Below, in pieces: positions 36,265 to 48,552 of a stretch of DNA of 64,000 nt (its first letter is position 1; every line of letters starts with the position of its first letter). Both the position numbers and the translations under genes were made by a program. The stretch is from Podaxis mareebaensis. Lineage: Eukaryota > Basidiomycota > Agaricomycetes > Agaricales > Agaricaceae. Where the stretch lies: NCBI GenBank assembly GCA_018524725.1, contig JAEUWP010000054.1, positions 1-64,000 on the forward strand, written 5' to 3'. Below the pieces are notes generated by a model. The model had not been told where the DNA came from and ran no database searches. It saw only the letters and a program-made list of their open reading frames with translations.

Positions 36265-38565
36265 ATGCCTCCGATCTATGATAAACCTACGGTGGACAAG
36301 TATGATTATGTTGTGATTGGCGGTGGAAGTGGTGGATCTGGTACTTCGGTATGCATTCATTCTCTCTTCGTCTTCCATTTCCCTTGCCGGTTTCTACGCC
36401 TCGCTTTCTGTCTAGCCTTGGACGCTGTCATAAGCTGTCATTGTAGCTCCTGTTTACATCACTCGCATCTGTTGCTTTAGGCTTTCCCCATGCTAATCGT
36501 GTACTGTGATTCCTTTTAGCGACGCGCAGCGAGTTATGGCAAAAAAGTCGCTGTGGTTGAAGCGACTCCATACCTCGGAGGAACCTGTGTTAATGTCGGT
36601 ATGTATCAGCCGCCCCGCCAACTGGCTATATGCGTATTGCTGACCCCGGTTTCTTTTTCTCGCTTTCTTTGCGCTCCATGATTAGGATGTGTGCCGAAGA
36701 AAGTGAGTCTCTAAACTTGTCTTAGATCCTTTCGTCCCTGCTAACATGATCCGCTCAACCGCGTTCCGTCTTTTACCCTTTGATTCCGCTCGGCGCGACT
36801 TTGATACTCAACCTTCTCGCTATGCTTAACCGACGGCTAGATTATGTGGCACGCCGCGGACCTGGTAGAAAGGATAGAGAATCACGCCCCAGGGTACAAG
36901 ATTTCCGGCATTGACAAGCCACACTTTGACTGGGCAGCTTTCAAACCTCAACGTGATGCCTATATTCGGCGGCTTAACGATATCTACGCCAGCAACTTCC
37001 ATAAGGAGGGCGTAGAATTCCACCAAGGCTTCGCCCGGCTCACTTCGCCAAACACTGTCGAAGTTAAACGTCCCGATGGCTCGACGTATACGCTCAACGC
37101 GGACCATATCACCATTGCTGTCGGTGGTCGACCTATTATTCCCTCGGATGAGAAAATTCCGGGGGCCTCCAAGGGTATCGATTCAGATGGCTTTTTCGAT
37201 CTCCCTGAACAGCCGAAACGCGTCGCGGTCATTGGCGCCGGTTACATTGCCGTCGAACTTGCGGGCATCTTCAACGCACTCGGCACTGAGACGCATCTGA
37301 TCATTCGAGGAGAAACTGTGTTGAGGACATTCGACCCGACGATTCAGGAGACCCTGACGCCTTGGATGGAGAAGACCGGTATAAACATTCACAAGACAAG
37401 TAATGTGACAAGGATAGATGGAGAACGTGGCCAGACGCTTACCGTCAATACTGATAAGGGCGAGAAGATTGACGCAGATGTCGTCCTTTGGGCTATCGGC
37501 CGCGTCCCGGAGACCCAGGGAATGGGTCTTGAAGAGGTCGGCGTCAAACTTGACGAGAAGGGTGATATCGTCGTGGATGAATACCAGAATACCAGCGTCA
37601 AGAATATCTACGCTATTGGCGACGTTCAGGGTAAATGGTTGCTGACTCCTGTTGCCATTGCCGCTGGCAGGAGACTCTCCAATCGCTTGTTCGGACCGCC
37701 AGAGTTCCGGGATGACAAGTTAAGCTATGATAATATCCCGTCTGTTGTCTTCTCGTACGTTTCATTTTTTCTTCCTCGATTTTCCTTAGGCTCACTCCGC
37801 ACCTTTCGCTACCGTCACCCAGACACCCCCCCGTTGGGACAGTAGGGTTGACTGAACCCCAAGCACGAAAACAGTATGGAGATGCTGTCAAGATCTGTAC
37901 GTGGAGTGATACAGCATTCACTCGCTTGCAAGCCGTTTAGCTGATAATTTTATCATCTTTGTCGTTTAGATAAGACCTCGTTCAGGTCGCTGTACTTTTC
38001 AATGATTGATGAAGATCACAAAGAGCCAACGGTGTACAAGCTTATCGTTGTTGGACCTGAGGAACGTGTCGTTGGTGTCCATCTGATTGGTCAAGGAAGC
38101 GACGAGGCGATGCAAGGTTTCGGTGTTGCTGTTAAGATGGGCGGTATGTTTTCCGCTTTTATCCATTTGCGTATCCTTCTGTTTGCCTGATACACTGCTG
38201 TGCAGCCCGCAAGAAAGATCTGGATAACACAGTTGCGATTCACCCAACGTCCGCTGAAGGTGCGTTTAATTACTTGAAGTAATTTTGTCAACATTCGGGT
38301 CCCGCCGCTCGCGCCCGCATTTTTTTACTTCAACACTGGCATTTGCAGTGCACCCTTTGTGGAGTCGACCTGGCCTCTGTCGCTCCAATCTCTCCCCCGT
38401 CTTCAGTTTACCTTCGGTAGAAGCGTACTTTGTGCGCCGTTGCTCGCTTTTTACCGGCCCGTTGCACTTCTTTCCCCTTATCCACTTTCTTGTGGTGTTC
38501 TTGGCTGATTTGTGATACTGATCCCTCGCTTGGCATCCATTGTAGAACTCGTCACTCTCCGTTAG
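36265..38565 (+). CDS. GLR1: Glutathione reductase (NADPH)
   Basis: Eight exons: 36265-36348, 36520-36598, 36686-36702, 36841-37754, 37823-37896, 37970-38143, 38206-38259, 38546-38565; 471 residues, normal for the family. The FAD-binding motif is VVIGGGSGGSGTSRRA, and the redox-active disulfide is GGTCVNVGCVPKK. The NADPH-binding Rossmann motif is VAVIGAGYIAVELAG. The second FAD motif is NIYAIGDVQGKWLLTPVA, and the active-site His-Glu sits in the C-terminal HPTSAEELVTLR. The enzyme keeps glutathione reduced using NADPH. No long targeting sequence is visible, so the main form is probably cytosolic. Exon 3 is only 17 nt and the last exon 20 nt; the last intron (286 nt) is much longer than the usual 50-70 nt. 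Both tiny exons are needed for conserved motifs, so the model is well supported. Confidence 0.95.
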
Positions 38566-41500
38566 ATTATCATAGGCGTCTCCTCTTCAAATTTGTTGGG
38601 CCGTGTTTACTAGAACGGGAATGCAGGCGGACGCGATTAGAAGGGACGTGTATATATGGCTTAGGCCGTCTTCAGCGCTCGGGAATACCGGCCTGAGGTA
38701 CTCAGCGAAGAAAGTAATGTGTATGCCTCAATCTATAACCCATGAATGCTTATTGTCTCTCTTTCGTTATTGTGAACCTACGTTCCGGAAGACGGGCAGA
38801 TTATTCCTATATCCCTTTTCGGCGAGATGAGATTCAATCAAGCAATCTGTGCGAAGAAGAGCTGGACGACAGGTTATGCGCGAACAAATCCGGACACGAT
38901 ATATGCGAGAGCATAACCCTACTGACGGCAACATTGCCCCCGCGAGCCTTTTGCTATGTCGAGAGATCGTAATGGGTGAACATATTTGATTCAGTCAGAA
39001 AGATCCATGGGAGAGTAGAGAAGTGTTTAAAAGGTAAGTTATAGAATACAATTTGGATTACTCTTAGCAACTTCCCAACGGCTTGTGCACATTGTCATTG
39101 GTTCTTTGTGCTGTAGGCACCACGCAGGGACGGCTGCCGATGAGTAGGTGCTCATTGCTCATGAATATGATCTTAGCACGAGTCACTCACCCAGCCATGA
39201 CAATAGGCGGAACCTGATGAATCAATTTCTGATCTTCTCCAATCGGGTGCAGAGGGAACTGACACCGCATACACGAGACTACAATGTTTGCTCCCAGGTC
39301 ATAAGTAGAGGCGGCCCCCGGAAGGTCTGTGTGAAGGGAGAATTCCGACGATCAGCTATAAATATAACATGTGTCACTGATGGCTTCCCTTCTTCCCTTC
39401 AGCAGCACATAACAATACTATCTGTATATCCCAACTCAAAAGTCAATACGAAACACCATCACGTCCAACAGCATCCATCTGACAATGCACGTTCTGATCT
39501 CCGTCTCTAGGATTTGTATTGGCAGTGGCAAATCGCCCTGATGGGTTGGTGTTATGTCTTGAGGGGCTTGGGACTTGAATCGGCTCCGAGTCCGGGGTGG
39601 CTCAGGGAGTGAGTCCTGGCTGAGGTCATGGATATCTGGAAATTAAGGTGGCAAGGATGCATTAGAACCTCGAGGCTTGACCAAGGCAGAAGGGCCCATA
39701 CCAAGGGAGTTTGGGGAAATTGTATGCCCCTCGTGAACACCTTCCATGAACGGGATGGTCCAGGGTGCTATGCCATACTCCCACACAATGCCTACCCGAC
39801 ATTAACCATTTAACATTGAAAAATTGGCACACGGCCATACACGCGACCACCTTTAAAATTCAGATTTTCGGGGGGAATAATCACGCGTCCGGGATCGCCA
39901 TTGACAAGAGCTGCCTCTGACCCTTCTGCTGCCGACCCTTACCAGCCTCGCCCATCCTCTCCCCCGCTTTCATAGGAGCTACTTATGTCTAACATAGAAA
40001 AATTTGAGGGCCAACAAAATCACACGGCAGAAAAGTAGAAACACCCCAGATCGACGTGCTGTTCAGATATGAATTGCATGTTGGCTGCATGGATCTATCC
40101 GTGGTTATCTCCATGTCGATGTCCACGAGTACTCCTCGAATACCAACTACCCTTCATCCCCCGAACCCACATGTCTTTTCTCCGCCTTTCGCACTTCGCC
40201 CGCGCTCGTTTATATTAAACGTGTACTGATTCCGATACTTGTCGGATAAATACATGTGCACCGATCTACCACAGGTCGATTCGTGGGTTTCAGGTGTTTA
40301 CGAAATTCTGTGGTTCCCAAGCGCAGATTATCTTGTGGGGCAAGTTAACGCTACGGCTACTCGCCATTTGCCATGCCGGATGGGCGGCAGAATACTCAAG
40401 GCGGGGAGACGTAGAAACAGGCGAAGGGCTACTTCCCAGCTGATTGATGCTGCGAAACGTATCCGTATATAATATGTTCTCCGAGCTTTTGAATAGATCT
40501 CCGAGGAGTACCTGTGATATTTTTTTCTCTGGTAACCTGACTTGCTGATCCTAACAAAGTTGTGACTTTTCGACGGGGGTAAAGGGGTTCGTCGGCTTAC
40601 GAATAATTGAGAATCCCCCTGAGAATCTCGTTCTACTTGGAAAAGAAGGGCGAGAAGGAAGCCGTATTTCAAGTAATGCGGGGTAGAAATTCCTGCAGTT
40701 ATGGAAATGTGTGTTTAGTCTGTAGTCAAAGTTAGGGCAAAGAGGAAGCCGTCTTACCTAGCGCAGCCTTTGGCCGATCCTGGCTGCAGGACCGTTAACT
40801 TCTTTGCGCATTATTATTGTGACGTTTGCCTTTGATGCTTCCATCTTATGCAATAAGGGCCCGAGAACATGGGGGGTGCAGAGGAATAAAACCGAGATGA
40901 AAAGGGGAAAGGCTGATGGGAAAGGGTATTTGGTGATGATGGTAATATTTGTTACAGACTGTTAGTAATATGTGTTGATAAAGATGGGATAGATATGATT
41001 AGTACGGCCATAGCTCTGAACGTGTTTCGGCTCTATAGGACCGGTCCCTGGGCGCCTCGAAGGGAATGTGGAGGTGTCACTCCTCGTATTAGCAAAGACT
41101 TGATTGAGAAGTAGAGTAAAGGCGGATGTCGTCGAGCCGGTTGAATGCCACCGATTGAAGGCTTTACCTGATCATCAACCAAGGGTCACACAAAACTGTC
41201 CATCCTTGGGACACCCATGATTCCATCTGGATTCTGGAAGGGGAGTGAGCGACAACAGCAAAGGACAGGTGCCTTTAATACCGCAGAATGAGGGTCAGAC
41301 TGAAGTTCGCCTGTGTAGCATGCTGTGTTAAACCTGAAGAAGAAACGAACGTCACATTGGTTTGAGGTACGAACGTTGCAAATAACGTTAAGTCTGCGGT
41401 TTGGGAGAGTAATAGCGACCTACCAGCGGCCATGCCAAGAGTATGTGCTTAAAAAAGACACGGTGGCAACCACCGGATCCCGGATGGAGTTGCAAACATA

Positions 41501-43368
41501 GTAAGGTGTGGGCTTGTGGTCCGCCAAGGGGGGCGTTGGTGATCATTATCTGATAGTTGGTGATTCGACCGTTCGCAATTGCATTGAAATGTGCCTCTTT
41601 GAGGTACCAGCCGTGCTGCTAACCTCTAATCCAGGGACGGGTGGAGCATGGGCGTTGCATCTGTCATGCGTGGACTGCGAGATAACCTAAGGTGCCGTTG
41701 CTGTTATGACTGATGATTGTATCGATTCCTGGATATATGCGTAACTCGAGACGATTCCAAGAATGTCAATACCAGAGCAGGTTTCTCTCTGACATTCTAG
41801 TGTGCGCAAGGACAAGTCTTAATGAGTCTTGATGGGACCCCGCCCAGCGATCTATCGCAAGATAGGCTTGGCGATGTTCCCGAATTCGATCGGAGGTCGA
41901 AAGCGGTTGTCGCCTTTTGTGGAGGACTTTCCATCTGTATACTGATAATGAGTAATGTCTCGTCATGGACCGTGCTCCTTGTGTCAGGTTCGACAACCTA
42001 GGGGGGCCCTTGGAAAAGAAGCTCCATATCGTAAAAACAAGTTTCGGTTCTTGGGGCTGCGGCGATTACCCAGGAAGCTGACGAGATATTTAATTTCAGA
42101 TAATTGGGTGGTGGCAGCAACACCGCTTAACTTGTCAAAATGTTTCTGCTAGAATACTTGACTCAGTTTTGACGGGGAAGTAAAATATATCAAGCTTGAT
42201 ATCGGTGGATCAAAAGCGTTGTCAAAGTCTCCAGATTCCAGTTGCTTGGCCCTTCAGGGAAGGTATGAGCAATAGGGAGAAAATGAGCGACTGGGAGACA
42301 TACTTTGCTATTTACAAATGTTGTAGCTTTCGCAGAGCAAAAGGCCTCTCCTTCCGCCATGCCAGCGTTTGATTGTGGAGGATATGTCGAGGGCGGTCGT
42401 TCCTTTCACTGCGCGATTTATAACGGATGGAGTTGAGGCCGGAATTTCAAATAGCTGCCTGTGAAAGCGGCGTCTGGAGCTGTGGAAAACAACGGGCTGT
42501 GCTCTGCGCATGAGCCTTGTTGGATGTGATCTGTAACATCGTGAACATGACGTTCCACTGGAGCAAAGGTCGTGTGACCAGAATCCACAAAAAGCGAAAT
42601 ACCCTCAGTGGCAGCCGACATTACAACATCTCTTCTCGCCTTCCAATTCATTCTATCCTGAGGGACCCGGGACACCGTTTAATCACCCTAATAATTAATA
42701 AATGTTCTATTGGGTGAGCTACTCAAGGTATGTTTACCTGTGCTTTGCGTCCGACGTTGCAATTACATATTCGGAGTAGCCAGAGGAGAATTTACTCTTG
42801 CTTTCGGCCTGCACACCAGAGCAAGGGATACCATCCTATGCCATAAAAGTGGTAGATGTCTGGTGTCTTTATTTGACCTGAACGATTGAACCCATTAAAA
42901 CGCGGGTCTGCTCGATTTAGTCGTCCTTCGAAGTGATCGGATGAGGGGATGACAAGTTCCTTGGATGCGACGTCCGTTCACTGCTGGAGCTAGATCAGTG
43001 TGCCTTGAGGAAAGCACGAGTATGCTATTTGAGTTCTTAAGTCGTCGGGGATGCCAGGATCGAAGGTATCAATAAGTAACAATATACAGCGCATGCTGCA
43101 TGAGTCAAGCATTGAAACAGCCCGACTTTTCGATCATCCACTTCTAGGAGTCTTGGAAAGTGCCATGATTACTGTGACCTATCGATGCAGACGACCTGAA
43201 GGTAAGAAGCACCGATGGGAACTGCGAGCGTACACTTAGCATGAATGGGAAGCAAAACATCATTTTCCTGTTCATACATGTAACGCGGCGCAAGAGATCG
43301 AAATACACTGTCATTCACTCATATATCTTTTACATAATGCAATAAAGGAATCGTCAAGTCATGTTTGC
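38566..43368. other. Gene-poor region of about 4.8 kb
   Basis: Between glutathione reductase and the end of the catalase gene I find only short open frames, without domains or splice-joined chains on either strand. No repeats or RNA genes were recognised. Confidence 0.5.
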
Positions 43369-46011
43369 TTAAAAGGCGACCTGTTCAGTCAAGCCGTCCA
43401 GCTCTCGCTCCCAACATCTGTGCTTGCTGATCTCATAGGCGAAGTTCGCAGCGAAACCTTTGGAACCCGGACCAATCTTGGTAGCGTCAATGGCTGCTGA
43501 ACTCGCGGTGTACTTGCCCGTTGTAACGACGCCGTATGAGGTAACGACTTTATCACTGCCCGGATCGCAGTCAAAGTTGACCTGCGAAAGGCCTATCGCT
43601 TGTTTCACAAACGCGGCTCCTTTGAAACACATCCTTTAGGCTTGCTGCGTTCCTAGAAGTGATGAATGACCTACCGTCACCAATGCCACCAATCGCTTTA
43701 CAATGCCCAAAGGCTTCTTTCACCCAGTGTATTGCTCGACCGTTCTTAGCAAGCGCCTTAGCATGTTCAGTGCCGGACGGTACGAGGACTGCATCAAAGA
43801 GCGTAGACCTTTGTCCGTTGAAGTGGTGGTCCGCTGTAATGCCATCTCCGCTTCCGAGGCTTTGACCCTCTGGGTATATCTTTCCGCGTCGGGGACCAAT
43901 AATCCAGGTGGTAGCCTTGGCGCTAGCCAATGCAGCACGAAGGGCTTGGACTTGAATATTATCGAAACCATCTGCGACAAGGATAGCAATCCGGCGAGTC
44001 GCAATAGTGGGCGCCTTGGGCATATAGTAATCTTGAGAAAGTGGGCTTGACTTTTTACCGTGGTTGGCACGTGTGGGCTTGTCCGGTACAACACCACCGA
44101 CATTCCGCGCGACGGCTTTGGCGAGATCAAAGTCAATATTGTTTAGGAGCTTCGTATACGTGCTGTAAACGTCAGGGTCGTCGCAGTGGCTGAGTTCGAA
44201 TGAGAAGGCCGCGATGAGATGTGCTTTCTCATGAGGAGCAAGCGAATTGTAGAAGAGCTGGGCCTGGTTGTAGTGCTCCTGGAACTTTCCCGCGCGGACC
44301 CGTTGTTTGATACCTTCAAGCTTGGCCTTGAATCTATCGCCAAATCAGGGACTGGGCAAGTGTACCCCCATTCAAGCCTCACTCACTCTGCATAACCACC
44401 TTCTGAAAGAGGAACAGGGTGTCCGGCATTCTTCCGGTTGGGGTAATAATTGAGGTTGTTAGTGTTAATACGGTGATTCATCTTTCCATCGCGGTTATGA
44501 TTGAGGACGGGGCAGACAGGTCTGTTGGTCGGAAGCTGAAAATGAAATGAGGGCGTGAAGAGCGGAAATGAGAGAAAGGGCTCACCTGTTCCCAATTTAT
44601 TCCCAATCGAGTGATCTGCGTGTCAAAATAGGAAAAGTTTCGGCCTTGAAGGAGGGGATCGTCGCTGAACCCAATGCCAGGCACTACATGGCTGGTACAG
44701 AAGGCGACTTGTTCGACTTCAGAGAAGAATTCATCCACCGTGCGATTGAGGACGAACTCTCCAATAGGTTGCAGAGGAACGAGCTCTTCCGGCCAGACCT
44801 TGGTGGCGTCCAGAATATCAAAATCAAACTTATGCTCGTCCTTCTCTTCGATAACTTGAATTGCAAGCGTCCACTTCGGTGGGCAGCCATTTTCAATAGC
44901 CTCATTAAGGTCCTTCCTGTGGAAATCTAGAAACGGTGAATAATCACCACGACTCTGTTGGGAGAGAACCCACCAGGGTCTTGCCCCGAAATTTTTAGTG
45001 CCTCATCCCAGACTAAACTATGTACCCCAAGTTCGGGGGTCATGTGGAATTTGACGAAGAATCGCTCCCTTTTGGCGTTAATAAGGGTATACGTATTGAC
45101 CCCAAACCCCTGCATCATGCGATATGAACGGGGAATAGCTGTACGACGGGTTAATGAGGGAGGGAAAGGATATTCAACGGCCTTCAGCTTACCGCGGTCA
45201 GACATGGCCCACATAACCATATGGGCAGCTATCAAGGTTGCAATCAGTTGAGAGATGGAAGATTCAGGTGTATGCACTTACACTCGGGCTGGAGGCCCAC
45301 AAAGTCCCAGAAGTTGTTGTGGGCGGTCTGGCCTTGGGGGACTTCATTATGGGGCTCGGGTTTGACGGCGTGAACGAAATCGGGGAATTTAATAGCATCT
45401 TGTATGAAGAACACGGGGAGGTTGTTCCCCACTAAATCCCAGTTACCTTCAGGAGTATAAAACTTCATGGCAAAACCACGGACGTCTCGAACAGTATCCT
45501 AAAATATGCATGGGTGCCAATAGTAACAAAGTGGAAGCAAGCTCACCGCGCTGCCACGAGACCCTTGAACCGTACTGAACCTAATGAAGATGGGAGTTTG
45601 TCTTGACGGATCCGTCAAGACGGGCGCATATGTGTACTTGGAAGCACGATCATCATAGACTTTGAAATAACCACGGGCTCCGGTACCGCGAGCATGAACA
45701 ACGCGCTCGGGAATGCGTTCATGATCGAAGCGTTGAATTTTCTCTCGAGCAATCTGATCCTCGAGCAAAGAAGGTCCAGCACGTTGTCCGTCAGAAACCT
45801 TTAACCTACGAAATGTAATCAGGGAACGTTGTAAAATAGTAGACTTCGGGAAGACGGACCAGTTGTCGGTATCGCAAACCTTAATACCATAATCGGTCGT
45901 AAGGCAGGACTCGCTGGTACAGTCGATGATATCATGCTTCAGATCCCGGCGCTTTGGGTCATCCGTGACATTAGAGAGGCCCTGCATCACTGCGTGGGCG
46001 ATTGTAGTCAT
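43369..46011 (-). CDS. Large-subunit (clade 2) catalase with C-terminal DJ-1/PfpI-like domain
   Basis: Nine exons: 46011-45860, 45805-45547, 45498-45282, 45228-45193, 45138-44974, 44926-44586, 44535-44387, 44333-43675, 43619-43369; 742 residues, the size of large-subunit catalases. The catalytic His lies in [18 protein letters not shown], and the distal Asn in [19 protein letters not shown]. The proximal haem Tyr is in [17 protein letters not shown]. The C-terminal flavodoxin/DJ-1-like domain starts at [20 protein letters not shown]. The enzyme splits hydrogen peroxide to water and oxygen. There is no clear signal peptide at [11 protein letters not shown], so an intracellular form is likely. 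Introns 1 and 4 are short, in frame and stop-free, and were placed by conserved sequence on both sides. The last junction uses donor GAC-G and acceptor TTTCAAAG; the alternatives break the frame. Confidence 0.94.
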
Positions 46012-46046
46012 GGATATGGAGTGGAGAATCTGAGGTGCTGGAGAGA

Positions 46047-46056
46047 TACTTATATG
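46047..46056 (-). promoter_or_regulatory. Possible TATA-like element of the catalase gene
   Basis: CATATAAGTA on the minus strand, about 37-45 nt before the start codon at 46011. Weak match; spacing is short. Confidence 0.25.
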
Positions 46057-46309
46057 AAGGACCCATGGCTAGGAGAATGAGACGAAACCGTTGAACGTCA
46101 AGGGTGACGTGGGGTTGGAAACTACCATCAACGCAAGCTTGAGACCCACGTGAGAACTCACTCCTCCTTCGCTCCAACAGACAAGTTTCTTACGGAGTGG
46201 GAGTGTGATCGAGCGGCAATTACATTTGCGGAAAACATACGATCATCTGTAGTGTCATTGATATCGTAACAAGTCGTGAACACACCAGATTTTATACATT
46301 GCTTCCCCG

Positions 46310-48001
46310 TTAAGGCCACCCTTCCTCACCAGCCTTGCGGCCACGGAAATTACATTCGACAAGCAGGGGAACCAATCCACCTTTCTCTGGTTCATTGAAG
46401 TAGTCCATCAATACCCAACCACGGATTCGTGGTTCGTGAGTCTCGGGCGATAGGAGATTCTGTTTTTCCTCGAGTTGAGCCTCGCCACCAATTGACTTCT
46501 TGTTCTTAAGGTCTGGTGGAGTATCTCCACCCAGGATCCCCAATAACCAACGACCAACTCGCGAGTTAACCCCTTCAACGCCGAGGCCAAATTTCGGCCA
46601 TCCAAAACCTCGAGCAATAGTAGGCGGAAGTGATAGAGGAAAAGACGCTGCGGACAAGAATGAAATAGCGAGCGGTGGCCGCCCGGGTACAGGCGCAGTA
46701 TAAGTTGGGTTATAATGGGGAGCATGCAGCGAATCCTCTGGGTGGATTTCCGGCACCAAAATTCTCGTCGACAGCGCCACTTTCTCCGGAATGGAAAGGA
46801 AAGAAGGGATATTATACCTGGGCCTTTTGAGAACGGTCATAATCCATGGGTGGAATGAACTTGCTTACCAGTCATGGGTCTTAACTAAGGTATCCTTACA
46901 TATCCACTCAAACCCTTCCTTCGAACTATCTGGCCATACAAGCGGATGAATTCCCATTCCCTCCAGTCCACCCTCCCAACCCTCTCCATTCCCACCAAAC
47001 CGACTAAACAACACGACCTTCCCTCTAACTTCTCCGAGAGTTGGGACTCTGTTCTCGAGGAACCACATCCCTCTATCTCTTGATCCACCTCTAGGCTCCT
47101 GCCATCCTCCAGGATTCACCATCATGCATTCCTTGACCAGCTTGGAGAATGTCACATGTGAGTTGACAGCAAAATCTTCTTGCTTGATTGACATAATGAG
47201 GGTTTCTCTATTTCCTTGTGGGGACGTCAGGAAGGCATGAACAGAGGCAAGGATGCTGGAGAACGGTGTCCGCTGAGGATAGATGCCATGGTATGCGATC
47301 AATTGACCCTTGATAATGGAAAGCCGAATGTCAAGCACACGAATACCCAAGAGGAGCTGAGTAGATAATGGGGTGGAAGGAGATTGACATTGAGAGACTG
47401 GGTAACCGTAGAAGGCCATCCTAGAACACCGTAAGAAACCTTCACGCCTGGTAATGATATTCTATACAGCAACACACGTGTCATGCGTTCCCGGAAGCAC
47501 CAACGCAGATAAAGGTAGGCTGTCCGGTAATTCGGCCAAAAATGAGCTCATATTTCGTTTCGGCAGAATCAAAAGTTTATGGTGGTTTCTTGTTATCTTC
47601 AGCATTCATGGAATGAGTTCCTTCCTGACCGCGCCAGCAACGGTATCACGCACCCTACTGCAGTAGATACGCCAAGGACAGTCTTGCGGGATGTTCAGAA
47701 TCTGCCATGAAGCACCAAATGCCAGGGATACCCGGACCAGAAGACTCTCGGGGTTAATCGACCATTCCTTCGATGCTCCATGACTTTCAGCACGAGCCTG
47801 TTGCCCGCTTTGTTCGAGTGGCTTGAGTGAGATGTGTTTGTTCCAGCTTCCCTCTATCTTCACGTCTTGGTTTTGCGAAGGGCTAATGGTGCTGACCTCC
47901 GCAGTGTCGTCAATTTGCTGCGGTCGACTGCAGTAGCCACCAGAGAGAGGGCGGGAGATTATGATCGAGTTACTTGTCAGGTTGACAAGCGTTAAGAGCA
48001 T
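46310..48001 (-). CDS. PI-PLC X-domain (PLC-like phosphodiesterase) protein
   Basis: Four exons: 48001-47654, 47596-47478, 47420-46869, 46817-46310; 508 residues. The X-domain begins with SLPLSALVLPGTHDTMAFYG, holding the first catalytic His. The second lies in GIRVLDIRLSIIKG and IAYHGIYPQRTPF. Sequence after it (ETLIMSIKQED, GKVVLFSRFGG) fits bacterial/fungal single-domain PI-PLCs rather than eukaryotic multidomain PLCs: no EF-hand, Y or C2 domain is seen. Such enzymes cleave phosphatidylinositol or GPI anchors. A roughly 110-residue N-terminal region precedes the X domain. The first part (MLLTLVNLTSNSIIISR) is not a clear signal peptide, so location is uncertain. It lies 298 bp from catalase and 552 bp from eRF1 on the same strand. 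Confidence 0.85.
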
Positions 48002-48552
48002 GGTTGAAACGCAAGAGTGAGAGGAGGAGGTTATAACCCGAACAAGGCAGCTCAGAACATGCAGCGACGAAGCAAGAGACCACTAGGCGCCAAGTTCATG
48101 ATGGTTCGACAGTAAAGACGTTACTCAGGAACACAAACGGGGCAATGGCATGACAATACAACGAGGATCAATTTTACAAATGACGTCAAAGGAATGCTCG
48201 GAAGAGTAAGCATCGATTGAATTAGGGACTACAAATCAACGAGAGGAAGAGTACAACAAATTGGAATACGCTCAAATACATTTCATCTTATGGGGCGGGG
48301 AACCAGCTGCACTGGCCTGGCACAATCAGTCAGCTAACCAACCACAAGAGTCGGCGACTCACATATAATAGATATCGCGAAGAGCTTAGAAACTTGTGTA
48401 AACGCTCGCTTTCCATAGATATTCCGAATCAAAGTGCAAAGACCGATCTTTACGTTTTCCGGCTGGCCTGATTCGAGACTCTCGCAACACCCACCTTCCA
48501 CCCCTCCTGGCGTGCCCTCGTTGGACGGGGCTCCGAAGAGCCTGCGGAACCG
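48002..48552. other. Intergenic region between PI-PLC-like gene and eRF1
   Basis: About 550 bp. It must hold the promoter of the PLC-like gene and the eRF1 3' end. No gene is visible. Confidence 0.4.
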
